A DNA stretch of 64,000 bases from Chloroflexota bacterium (GTDB lineage Bacteria; Chloroflexota; Dehalococcoidia; Bin125): assembly GCA_009838735.1 (NCBI GenBank), contig VXQZ01000008.1, forward strand, positions 1 through 64,000. Direction: 5' to 3'. Shown one piece after another: positions 9,721 to 18,446 of this stretch. Position 1 is the stretch's first letter, and each line of letters begins with the position of its first letter. Below the pieces are notes generated by a model, which saw nothing but the letters and a program-made list of their open reading frames with translations, was not told where the DNA came from and ran no database searches. The position numbers and the translations under genes are program-made.

Positions 9721-10338
9721 ATGGCAGCTCTGGGAACCGGACAATCTCCGATCGACATCATCGATTGGACCCAGTCCGAGGACGCGGCGCCCGAATTCGC
9801 CTACCGCACCAATGCCAAGAGGATCGAACGCCTGCATGGACTCCCGGTGATTCACTTCGATCCGGGCGGTGAGCTCCGACTGGTATCTGACCGCTTCCGG
9901 CTCCTCCAGCTTCACTGGCATACGCCGGCCGAACACACCATTGAGGCCAAGGAATTCGATGCCGAGCTGCATCTTGTGCACGTAAACGAACGCGATGAAT
10001 TGCTCGTAGTCGGAATTGTGTATCAACTCGGTGAGGCGGACGCGAGGTTGCAGCAGATCATTGACGAGACCGCGGCAACGGCCGACGAGCAAGGAGTCGC
10101 GCCGTCGCTCTCGGCTTCGGATCACGTTCCTGCGTCGGACGGTTTCTATCACTACACGGGTTCGCTCACCGCGGCGCCGTTCAGCGAGCCGGTCCAGTGG
10201 TACGTGGCCCGTACTGTCAGGACAGTCTCATCGCGGCAAGTGGAGCAGTTGCAGGCATTGACCGGCGGCCCGAACGCTCGCGCCCTGCAGGATCGGAATG
10301 AGCGAAGCATCATCTGCGTGGGTTGCGCCGGAACGTGA
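9721..10338 (+). CDS. Alpha-type carbonic anhydrase, apparently without signal peptide
   Basis: GTGQSPIDI; LLQLHWHTPAEHTIEAKEFDAELHLVHVN provides three zinc His; YTGSLTAAPFSEPVQW; NARALQDRN. Confidence 0.85.
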   Translation: MAALGTGQSPIDIIDWTQSEDAAPEFAYRTNAKRIERLHGLPVIHFDPGGELRLVSDRFRLLQLHWHTPAEHTIEAKEFDAELHLVHVNERDELLVVGIVYQLGEADARLQQIIDETAATADEQGVAPSLSASDHVPASDGFYHYTGSLTAAPFSEPVQWYVARTVRTVSSRQVEQLQALTGGPNARALQDRNERSIICVGCAGT

Positions 10339-10390
10339 AGCGCCAGCGCTACTATCGAGCCAACTCAGCTCAATAGCGCGGACGACGATC

Positions 10391-11923
10391 ATGGCTCCTC
10401 TGGTCAGCATTTCTATCGGCAAGCTTCAGGGCGCGGAAGACGACGGCTGCGTCGTCTTCCGCGGCGTACCCTTCGCTCAGCCGCCTGTCGGCGTGCTGCG
10501 CTGGCGACCGCCCGAGCCAATGAACTCCTGGGACGGCATCCGCGACGCAACCCGGTTCTCGGCCTCGGCGATGCAGCGGCAAGTGCCCGGCGATGTCGGC
10601 GACCTGATTGGCATTCCCGCGCAGACGCAGTCCGAGGACTGCCTGTATCTCAACGTCTGGACCCCGGCCTGCGACAACCGCAAACGGCCGGTGATGGTCT
10701 GGATCCACGGCGGCGGCAATACGGTCGGATCAGGGACGCAGCCGCGCATCGATGGCCGCAAGCTGGCCATGACCGGCGACGTGGTCGTCGTCACGCTCAA
10801 CTACCGACTCGGCGTCTTCGGCTGGATGCACGCCCCGATTCTCGGCGCCTACGGCAACGAGGGTCTGCTCGACCAGACGGCCGCTCTGTTCTGGGTCCGA
10901 CGCGAGATCGAAGCATTCGGCGGTGACCCGCAGAACGTGACCGTCTTCGGACAGTCGGCGGGCGGATTTGACATCGCCCACCTGATGGCGATGCCGGCCG
11001 CGACCGGCGCCTTCGACAAGGCGATCCCGATGAGCGGTTCGCTGATCCCCACGATCACCAAGGTCGAGGCGCGCGACGTCGCCGAACGATTTCTGATGCG
11101 GTTCGGCGGCTGGGACGACCCGGAACGGATGCGCGGGGTCAGCGCCGAGGACCTGCTCGATTACCAGGTCGAGCTCACCGGCGGAGGATTTGGCGGCGCA
11201 CGGTTCGGTCCGGTCGCCGACGGCTATTCGCTCGGTCTCGACGCCGAGGCGAGAATCGGAGCGGGCATCCAGACCAAAGGGATGCCACTGATGCTCGGGC
11301 ACACCAGGGACGAGTTCAATCTGTTCACGGCAGCTGCCCAGGCCGAACGCGAGATGACCGACAACGACCTGCTCGCCGCTGCCACCGCCCCCTTTGGCGG
11401 CATGAGGGCGGCAGAAGGCGTCGACCGGTATCAGCGCGCTCGCGACGCCCGTGGCGAAGCGACCGACAACCACTCGGTCTGGAACGCAATCATGACCGAC
11501 TCCATGTTCCGCATCCCGGCAGTCCGGACTGCGGAGGCTCAGGGCCGGCACACCGCGGGCGTCTGGAGCTACCGCTTCGACTACCGCTCGCCTGCCCATG
11601 GGGGCAAACTCGGCAGCTGTCACTCGCTGGACATCCCTTTCATCTGGGGCACCTACGAGGCCGAAAACATGAAGCGCTTTTGCGGCGAGGCCTCGCCCGA
11701 ACTGGCCGCGCTGTCCGAGACGATGATGCAGACGTACCTCGCCTTCGCCAAGACGGGCAATCCCAACAACGAACATCTGCCGGACTGGCCGACGTACAAG
11801 CCAGACGACCGCTCGGTGATGACCTTCAACCATTCCTGCGAAGTCGTCAATGCTCCTGCAGACGAAGAGCGAGACTTCTGGGCCTCCCTGGCGCCGAGGG
11901 AACTGTCCAGAGTGGGCGGATAA
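10391..11923 (+). CDS. Carboxylesterase type B
   Basis: FRGVPFAQPPVGVLRWRPPEP, SEDCLYLNVWTP, nucleophile elbow FGQSAGG. Confidence 0.93.
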   Translation: MAPLVSISIGKLQGAEDDGCVVFRGVPFAQPPVGVLRWRPPEPMNSWDGIRDATRFSASAMQRQVPGDVGDLIGIPAQTQSEDCLYLNVWTPACDNRKRPVMVWIHGGGNTVGSGTQPRIDGRKLAMTGDVVVVTLNYRLGVFGWMHAPILGAYGNEGLLDQTAALFWVRREIEAFGGDPQNVTVFGQSAGGFDIAHLMAMPAATGAFDKAIPMSGSLIPTITKVEARDVAERFLMRFGGWDDPERMRGVSAEDLLDYQVELTGGGFGGARFGPVADGYSLGLDAEARIGAGIQTKGMPLMLGHTRDEFNLFTAAAQAEREMTDNDLLAAATAPFGGMRAAEGVDRYQRARDARGEATDNHSVWNAIMTDSMFRIPAVRTAEAQGRHTAGVWSYRFDYRSPAHGGKLGSCHSLDIPFIWGTYEAENMKRFCGEASPELAALSETMMQTYLAFAKTGNPNNEHLPDWPTYKPDDRSVMTFNHSCEVVNAPADEERDFWASLAPRELSRVGG

Positions 11924-11955
11924 ACTCAAACCGACACCGGAAAGGCTTCACACCC

Positions 11956-13053
11956 ATGAAAATCGAAACCGGATTTGGCGGCGGTTGGCTCGGCGGGATC
12001 AAGGAGCAGGTACAGGCGCTCGAGGCCCGCGGCTTCGACTCCATCGTTGTACCCGAGACCAAGCACAACTCGCTCTTCCACATGATGCTCGCCGCGGAGC
12101 ACACCGAACGAGTGGAGATCTCCTCCTCGGTCACGATCGCCTTCCCGCGCACGCCGATGATCATGGCCCAGGCCGCGTGGGACATGCAGGAACTGTCCAA
12201 GGGGCGGATCAACCTCGGGCTCGGCAGTCAGGTCAAGGGACACAACGTGCGCCGCTTCGGCGGTACGTGGACGCCGCCGGCCAAGCGGATGGAGGACTAC
12301 ATCAACATGATGCGCGCCGTCTGGCACTCCTGGCAGACCGGCGAGCGTCCCGAGTACATCTCCGACAACTACACCTACACGCTGATGACCCCGATGTTCG
12401 ACCCGGGCCCGATTCCCTACGACCCACCCAAGATCTCCCTGGCCAACGTCGGCCCCTTGATGGCCCAGGTCGCCGGCGCCTGCGCCGACGGACTGCGTCC
12501 GCACGGCTTCATGACCCACAAGGTGATGATGGAAACCGTGATTCCCAACGTGGAGAAGGGCGCCAAGCGCGCCGGCCGCACGCTCGATGACATCGACCTC
12601 GGCGTCGGCGGATTCATGGCCTTCGGCGAGACGGAATCGGAAGTCGAACAATCGATCGACGGTCTGCGCCGCGCGATTTCCTTCTACGGCTCAACCCGTT
12701 CGTATCATCACATCTTCGAGGCGCATGGCTTCGATTCGCTGGGCATGCAGTTGCACGAGCTCTCGCTCAAGGGCGAGTGGGACAAGATGGCCGACGCCGT
12801 CAACTTCGAGGTTGCGGCCGAGATGGCCCACGCCACCACCTGGGACGACCTGCCCAAGTACGTCAACAACAACCTGAGCTACGCCAGCCGGATCGGCCTC
12901 GGTCAGTACGTCCGCCAGCAAGAAGAAGGCCGCAGCAGCTTCGGCTACCCCGGTTCCCGCGACGGTCACGCACCACCAACGCTGACCGAGGAGCGCCTGA
13001 CCTGGCTGATGGACGAGCTGCGACCATTGGGCGCAAATCCGATAGTGGACTAG
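11956..13053 (+). CDS. LLM class (F420/flavin-dependent) oxidoreductase
   Basis: MKIETGFGGGWLGGIKEQVQALEARGFDSIVVPETKHNSLFHMMLAAEHTERVEISSSVTIAFPRTPMIMAQAAWDMQELSKGRINLGLGSQVKGHN; luciferase-like fold signatures. Confidence 0.92.
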   Translation: MKIETGFGGGWLGGIKEQVQALEARGFDSIVVPETKHNSLFHMMLAAEHTERVEISSSVTIAFPRTPMIMAQAAWDMQELSKGRINLGLGSQVKGHNVRRFGGTWTPPAKRMEDYINMMRAVWHSWQTGERPEYISDNYTYTLMTPMFDPGPIPYDPPKISLANVGPLMAQVAGACADGLRPHGFMTHKVMMETVIPNVEKGAKRAGRTLDDIDLGVGGFMAFGETESEVEQSIDGLRRAISFYGSTRSYHHIFEAHGFDSLGMQLHELSLKGEWDKMADAVNFEVAAEMAHATTWDDLPKYVNNNLSYASRIGLGQYVRQQEEGRSSFGYPGSRDGHAPPTLTEERLTWLMDELRPLGANPIVD

Positions 13054-13070
13054 GCACCGGACCCGGATCC

Positions 13071-13100
13071 GTCATACCCGCGCTTGCCGCGGGTATCTCG
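13071..13100. repeat. REP-like palindromic repeat, copy 1 (GTCATACCCGCGCTTGCCGCGGGTATCTCG)
   Basis: Inverted repeat ATACCCGCG...CGCGGGTAT; matches copies at 26296 and 48171. Confidence 0.75.
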
Positions 13101-13196
13101 CAGCGGCGAGCACGAACGCCGATCCGGAACGCGGCGCGATAACCGCGACCGAGCACGTCGATGACGAGTCCCCAGAGGAAGTCTGGGAAGAAACAG

Positions 13197-13979
13197 ATGC
13201 CTGACCCCTACCAACAACTCATCGACGACCTCGTCGCCGAGCAGCAGTACCTCGACGCCCAGCTCGCCGACCTGCCCGACGATGTCTGGCAGCACGACAC
13301 GCCCTGCCGCGGCTGGATGGTCCGCGATGTGATCTCGCATCTGGCTGAAGTCGACGAGTCCGCCACCAGCGTCGCATCCGGCGCGTCGCAGACCATGTCC
13401 GGCGGCGACCGCTCCGAGGACGGCACCCGTTCAGCCTTGCAGGACAGCTCACGCCATATGACGCGGGTCCAGCTCGTCGATTGGTGGCGGGCATGTCGAA
13501 ACCGGATGGAAGCGGCGCTGCGCGCTCGAGACGGCCGCGATCGCTTGCCCTGGGCCGGTCCGCCGATGAGCGCCAGATCCTTTGCCACGGCCCGGTTGAT
13601 GGAGTGCTGGTCGCACGGACTCGACGCGCTCGACGGCGCGGGCATCGACCCGATCCACTCCGATCGCCTCCAACACATCGCGCATCTCGGCTACATCACT
13701 CGCCAGTTCGCCTATCGGACCCGCGGGCTGGAACCGAACGCGGAGCCGCTGCGAGTACAACTTGAGTTGCCTTCGGGCGCCGGTTGGACGCGCGGCGACG
13801 AGGACGCCGCGAACGTCATCTCCGGCACGGCCGTCGACTTCTGCCGCGTCGCAACCCAGCGAATCCACTACAGGGACACCGGCCTCACCTACACCTCCGG
13901 AGCCGCCGAGGAGTTCCTCCAGGTCGCCCAGGCCTTCGCCGGCCCACCTGGCGAAGGTCGTCGGCAGCAGAGCAAGTAG
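13197..13979 (+). CDS. TIGR03084/DinB-like (maleylpyruvate isomerase N-terminal-type) protein
   Basis: DLVAEQQYLDAQLADLPDDVWQHDTPCRGWMVRDVISHLAEVDESA mycothiol-type metal-binding domain. Confidence 0.75.
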   Translation: MPDPYQQLIDDLVAEQQYLDAQLADLPDDVWQHDTPCRGWMVRDVISHLAEVDESATSVASGASQTMSGGDRSEDGTRSALQDSSRHMTRVQLVDWWRACRNRMEAALRARDGRDRLPWAGPPMSARSFATARLMECWSHGLDALDGAGIDPIHSDRLQHIAHLGYITRQFAYRTRGLEPNAEPLRVQLELPSGAGWTRGDEDAANVISGTAVDFCRVATQRIHYRDTGLTYTSGAAEEFLQVAQAFAGPPGEGRRQQSK

Positions 13980-14003
13980 CCAACTCGCGTTACCCTGCCG
14001 CTC

Positions 14004-15242
14004 ATGCTCTCTCCCTACCGCGTCATCGACCTCACCGACGAACGCGGCGTCCTTGCCGGGCAGATGTTGGCCGACCTCGGCGCCGACGTCATCCAGGTCG
14101 AACCTCCGACCGGTTCGACCGGGCGCGGCGTCGCACCGTTCTTCGCCGACCGTCCTGACGAATCGATCTATTGGGCTGCTTACACACGGGGCAAGCGCGG
14201 GATCACTTGCAACCTCGAGGACTCTCGTGGACGCGAACTGCTCCTTCAGCTCCTCGAATCGGCCGACTTCCTGATCGAGTCATCCGATGTTGGCCGCATG
14301 ACCGAGCTGGAGCTTGACTACGAGACACTGCGCGACCGATTTCCCCGTCTGATCTACACATCAATCAGTGCATTCGGTCAGACCGGTCCGAAGTCGCAGT
14401 ACGTCGGCTCCGACCTGGCGATCTGGGCTGCCGGCACGCCCCTGCTGATGAGCGGCGACGACGATCGGGCCCCCGTGCGGATCTCCCAACCGCAGGCCTG
14501 GGGACACGCCTCCGGGGATGCTGCCGGCGGTTCGATGCTGGCGTTGCACGCCCGTCACCAGACCGGTCACGGACAACACGTCGATGTCTCGGCGCAGGTC
14601 TCGGCGGCACAGGCGACGCTGGCCCAGGTGCTCGCCTATCAACTCGGAGCTGGTGATCCAGAACGGTATGGCGGTGGGGTCAAAATCCGAGGGCAGGCGA
14701 TCCGCGGCACAGCGGACGTTGCCGACGGCTACATCGTCCTGCTGATGGGACCGGGACCGGCGGTCGGACACTTCGCCAATCACGCCGTCAAGTGGCTGGT
14801 CGAGATTGGCGCAGCGGAGCCGGAGTTGCTCGACGAGAACTTCGTCACCTACGCGGATCGCGTCGCAACCGGCCAGGCGGATCCGGCGCTCTTTCCCCGT
14901 ATCCAGGACATCATGCGCGAGGCCGTCGCCACTCGCACCAAGCAGGAGATGCTCGACATCTCAATTGAGTACGACCTGCTGCTCGCGCCGGTGCTCGACA
15001 TCGTCGACCTCGGCGACAGCCCGCAACTCGAGCATCGCGGCTTCTGGCAGGAGATCGAGCACGCCGACGGCTGCCGCGTCGTCTATCCGGGACCACCGCT
15101 GAACATCCTCGTCGATGGTCAACAGCAAGGCATCTGTCGGCGTCCCCCGCCCGAGCTCGGTCAGCACAACGCTGAGGTCTACGGCGCACTGGGAATCAGT
15201 GCAGACGAGCTTGGCCGACTGCGTTCGGAGGGCGTGATATGA
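14004..15242 (+). CDS. CaiB/BaiF CoA-transferase family protein (possible non-catalytic partner subunit)
   Basis: YRVIDLTDERGVLAGQMLADLGADVIQVEPPTG...; position aligned to the catalytic Asp of FRC reads Trp by eye. Confidence 0.9.
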   Translation: MLSPYRVIDLTDERGVLAGQMLADLGADVIQVEPPTGSTGRGVAPFFADRPDESIYWAAYTRGKRGITCNLEDSRGRELLLQLLESADFLIESSDVGRMTELELDYETLRDRFPRLIYTSISAFGQTGPKSQYVGSDLAIWAAGTPLLMSGDDDRAPVRISQPQAWGHASGDAAGGSMLALHARHQTGHGQHVDVSAQVSAAQATLAQVLAYQLGAGDPERYGGGVKIRGQAIRGTADVADGYIVLLMGPGPAVGHFANHAVKWLVEIGAAEPELLDENFVTYADRVATGQADPALFPRIQDIMREAVATRTKQEMLDISIEYDLLLAPVLDIVDLGDSPQLEHRGFWQEIEHADGCRVVYPGPPLNILVDGQQQGICRRPPPELGQHNAEVYGALGISADELGRLRSEGVI

Positions 15243-16459
15243 CCCTTCCCGAAGGAACCGGACCGCTGGCCGGAGTGAAGATTCTCGACCTGAGTTGGAT
15301 CGTGGCCGGACCGACGGTGGGACGGGCGATGGCCGACTACGGGGCGACCGTGATCCGGGTGGAGTCACCCGCGCGGATCGACACCGCCCGCGTCGTCGGC
15401 CCCTTTCACGGCGATGAGCCCGGCGTCGAGAACTCCGGGCTCTACGGCAACGTGAATGCGGGCAAGTGGGGACTGACGCTCGATCTGCGGGTGCCTGAAG
15501 CGCAAGAGATCTTCCGCCGGCTGGTTATCTGGGCCGACATCGTCTGCGAGTCATTCACCGCCGGCGTGCTGGCGCGCTGGCAGCTCGACTACTCACATCT
15601 GCGCGAGCTCAAGCCCGAGTTGATCATGCTGAGCAGCACCCTGCTCGGTCAGAACGGGCCCTACAACCAGGTCAGCGGATTTGGCAGCCAGGGCGCCGGC
15701 ATGGCCGGAATCCAGGACCTGGCCGGCTGGCCCGACCGCGCGCCGGCCGGACCGTTCGGTCCCTACACCGATTACCCCGCCCCGCGCTTCGCTCTGACCG
15801 CGCTACTGGCCGCGCTCGACCATCGCAATCGGACCGGCGAAGGCGTCTTCATCGACCAGGCGCAGGCCGAAGGCAGCATGCAACTGCTCGCTCCCGCGTT
15901 GATCGACTACAAGAACGGCGGACCGGCGCTCCAGCGCCGAGGCAACGATGATCCGCAGATGTGTCCCCACGGCGTCTACCCCTGCCTGGTTCCAGAAGGC
16001 CGTACCGAGGCCTGGGTCGCGATCGCCGTCGCAACCGACGATCAGTGGGCAACATTGGCCGAAGTCATTGGCGCGGAACAGTCGATGTCGGTTGAACAGC
16101 GCCGGGAGCATCAGAAGGAAATCGACGCAGCGATCACCAGCTGGGCAGCAGGAATGAGTGGCGCGGACATCGAGGAGACGCTGCAGCGTGCCGGAATCTC
16201 CGCCCATCGCCTCGCAACTACCGAGGACGCCGCCAACGACCCGCAACTCGCCCACCGCAATCACTTCCGCCGCCTGCCCCACTCCCTCCACGGCGAGACC
16301 GTTGTCGAGGGCCCGCGCTACATCCTCTCCGACACGCCGATCCAACCCGCCCGCCCCGCGCCGCAGTACGGCGAGCACAACCTGCAGATTCTCAAAGAGG
16401 TGCTCGGCCTGAGTGACAGCGACATCGGCGAGCTGGCGGCCTCCGGCGCGCTGAGCTAA
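15239..16459 (+). CDS. CaiB/BaiF CoA-transferase family protein
   Basis: VKILDLSWIVAGPTVGRAMADYGATVIRVESP..., HRNRTGEGVFIDQAQ; candidate catalytic Asp in YTDYPAP; ATGA overlap with upstream gene. Confidence 0.93.
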   Translation: MTLPEGTGPLAGVKILDLSWIVAGPTVGRAMADYGATVIRVESPARIDTARVVGPFHGDEPGVENSGLYGNVNAGKWGLTLDLRVPEAQEIFRRLVIWADIVCESFTAGVLARWQLDYSHLRELKPELIMLSSTLLGQNGPYNQVSGFGSQGAGMAGIQDLAGWPDRAPAGPFGPYTDYPAPRFALTALLAALDHRNRTGEGVFIDQAQAEGSMQLLAPALIDYKNGGPALQRRGNDDPQMCPHGVYPCLVPEGRTEAWVAIAVATDDQWATLAEVIGAEQSMSVEQRREHQKEIDAAITSWAAGMSGADIEETLQRAGISAHRLATTEDAANDPQLAHRNHFRRLPHSLHGETVVEGPRYILSDTPIQPARPAPQYGEHNLQILKEVLGLSDSDIGELAASGALS

Positions 16460-16660
16460 ACGCCCTCGTCAACTCACCAACCGCTATCGGCCTGTGCTCC
16501 TCGCACAGCGCAATAGTCAGCCCGCCAGTGATCCGCATATACTGCGATCAGAACATATGAACGTCAGAAGCGGCGAGACCCACTTGATGCACCGAGCCAA
16601 CCTCATCCTTGATCGAGACAGTCCAGGAATCAGCTGGATCGGCCCGGAAGAATCCTCACG

Positions 16661-16710
16661 GCATCGAGACTCATCTAGACAGATCCGGACAGATCTGGAC
16701 AAATCTGGAC
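16661..16710. repeat. 10-bp tandem repeat array, consensus nnATCtgGAC (5 units)
   Basis: GCATCGAGAC TCATCTAGAC AGATCCGGAC AGATCTGGAC AAATCTGGAC read directly. Confidence 0.8.
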
Positions 16711-16856
16711 TCCGGGGCGCACAATTGTCAATCCAGGACTCGAAATCAGCACAAACTGACCCAAATTCACCCTCGAGACCGATTCGCAGCCCGAACAGAG
16801 CTGCGACCCGGCGCCGACGCTCGGTTCAGGCGCGCGACGCCGAGCTGCCAATCCCG

Positions 16857-18437
16857 TTACAACTCAGCCGCCATCCACTCGGCGACACGTTCGCCCATCA
16901 TCATGCAGGTGAAGTTGGTATTGGCCCGCACCACTGTGGGCATGATCGAGCCATCCACCACGCGGAGATTCTCGACGCCGTGGACCCGGCCCTCGCTGTC
17001 GACGACCGCGCCCTCGGTCGGATCAGGTCCCATGGGACAGGTGCAGGTTGGGTGGGCCATGCTGGTTGCGGTGGCGTGGATCCACTCGTCGAGCTTCTCA
17101 TCGTCGTCGACGGTTTCCTGATCAAGGTCAATCGCGCCCTGATGGAAGGAACTCATCTCGTCGGAGTGAGCCAGGTTCCAGGCCAGTCTGGCGCCCTCTC
17201 GCAGACGAACCCGATCTCCTTCGTGTTCGTCAAACTTCAGGTCGATATTGGGATGCTGTGCGTAGTCCGCGCTCTGCAGGGTCACCGAACCATAGGAGTT
17301 GGGCAACTGCACGCCCGGAGCAATGCCGAACACCCAGTTGGCCTCTTCTTCCCGCTCATCCTCGCCGACCCAGGCGCCGAATCGGGCCTGAGGACCAATC
17401 AAGATGTGACCCAGCAGGTAGACCTGCATGTCGTTGAACTCGCCCGTCTCGGACGTGTAGCGGAGCAGCGTCTGAGCAAGTGGGCGATCCGGATCAACGG
17501 TGCCGGGCGTCGGCCAGAAGAGCATCGGCGTCATCGGGTGGTCCATCAGGTGCTTGCCCACGCCGGGCAGGTCGACGACCGACGGGATGCCCAGCCGCGC
17601 CAGCTCGCCGGCCGGCCCGACCCCGCTGCGCAGCAGGATCGCCGGACTCATGATCGCGCCCGCCGAGAGGATGATCTGCTGACCGCGGACCTCCTGTAAC
17701 TCGCCGTCGCACTCCACGACCAGGCCGACCGCCCGATTGCCCTCGAACAGCACCCGGTCCACCAGGCAGTGTCCGCGCACGGTCAGATTGAGTCGATTGC
17801 GCGCCTGCGAGAGGAATCCGAGGTTGGCCGACCATCGGGTCATCTCTTGCGGTCCGTCGCGGTTCATCGCCAGCGGCGAAATGCCGGTCGACTCGGGATC
17901 GTTCTGGTCGTTGGTCTGCTCGAAGCCATGCGCGACGCAGGCGTCGTAGAAGCCCCGCTGCACTGCTTCCATCTCGTCGAGGGTCCAGCGCCGGACCGGG
18001 ATCGGGCCGCCCTGACCGTGGAAGTCGCCGCCCTCGTCCTTGTCGTCCTCGATCCCGCGGAAGTAGGGCAGACACTCCGACCAGGCCCAGCGCTGGTCGC
18101 CGGTCATCTCGGCCCAGACGTCATAGTCGCCGGGCGCGCCGCGGATCGCGACGCCCGTATTGATCGCCGACGATCCGCCGACCAGCTTGCCGCGCGGCAG
18201 TGGCGCGTCGCGGCCGGGAACGAACGTGGCATTGAAGCCCCAGTCGTGATGCACAACCGACGGCTCGTGGATGCTGTTCACGTCTCCGGGCAGCTCATCC
18301 AGCGACCGGTAATCCGGTCCGGCGTCCAGCAACAGGACCGATCGCGAGCGGTCTTCGCTCAATCGGGTTGCCAGGACAGCGCCCGACGATCCGGCGCCCA
18401 CGATGATCACGTCATATTCCATCTGGCTCCTCCTCAC
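16857..18437 (-). CDS. GMC family oxidoreductase (choline dehydrogenase-like)
   Basis: MEYDVIIVGAGSSGAVLATRLSED, SSAINTGVAIRG, C-terminal ATSMAHPTCTCPMG...NLRVVDGSIMPT. Confidence 0.95.
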   Translation of the reverse strand: MRRSQMEYDVIIVGAGSSGAVLATRLSEDRSRSVLLLDAGPDYRSLDELPGDVNSIHEPSVVHHDWGFNATFVPGRDAPLPRGKLVGGSSAINTGVAIRGAPGDYDVWAEMTGDQRWAWSECLPYFRGIEDDKDEGGDFHGQGGPIPVRRWTLDEMEAVQRGFYDACVAHGFEQTNDQNDPESTGISPLAMNRDGPQEMTRWSANLGFLSQARNRLNLTVRGHCLVDRVLFEGNRAVGLVVECDGELQEVRGQQIILSAGAIMSPAILLRSGVGPAGELARLGIPSVVDLPGVGKHLMDHPMTPMLFWPTPGTVDPDRPLAQTLLRYTSETGEFNDMQVYLLGHILIGPQARFGAWVGEDEREEEANWVFGIAPGVQLPNSYGSVTLQSADYAQHPNIDLKFDEHEGDRVRLREGARLAWNLAHSDEMSSFHQGAIDLDQETVDDDEKLDEWIHATATSMAHPTCTCPMGPDPTEGAVVDSEGRVHGVENLRVVDGSIMPTVVRANTNFTCMMMGERVAEWMAAEL

Positions 18438-18446
18438 TCGGTGGTC

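Noticed and set aside
8739-9872. 8622..9872 plus-strand 416-aa ORF
   Set aside because: Antisense shadow of the enoyl-CoA hydratase gene.
10730-11929. 399-aa minus-strand ORF
   Set aside because: Mirror of the carboxylesterase gene; no recognisable domain.
16540-16565. CATAT...ATATG inverted repeat as a possible promoter or operator
   Set aside because: Only 5-bp arms; too short to support.
16494-17699. 401-aa plus-strand ORF spanning the 16.5-16.86 kb gap
   Set aside because: Mostly antisense to the GMC oxidoreductase; its N-terminal part merely translates the decamer array region.
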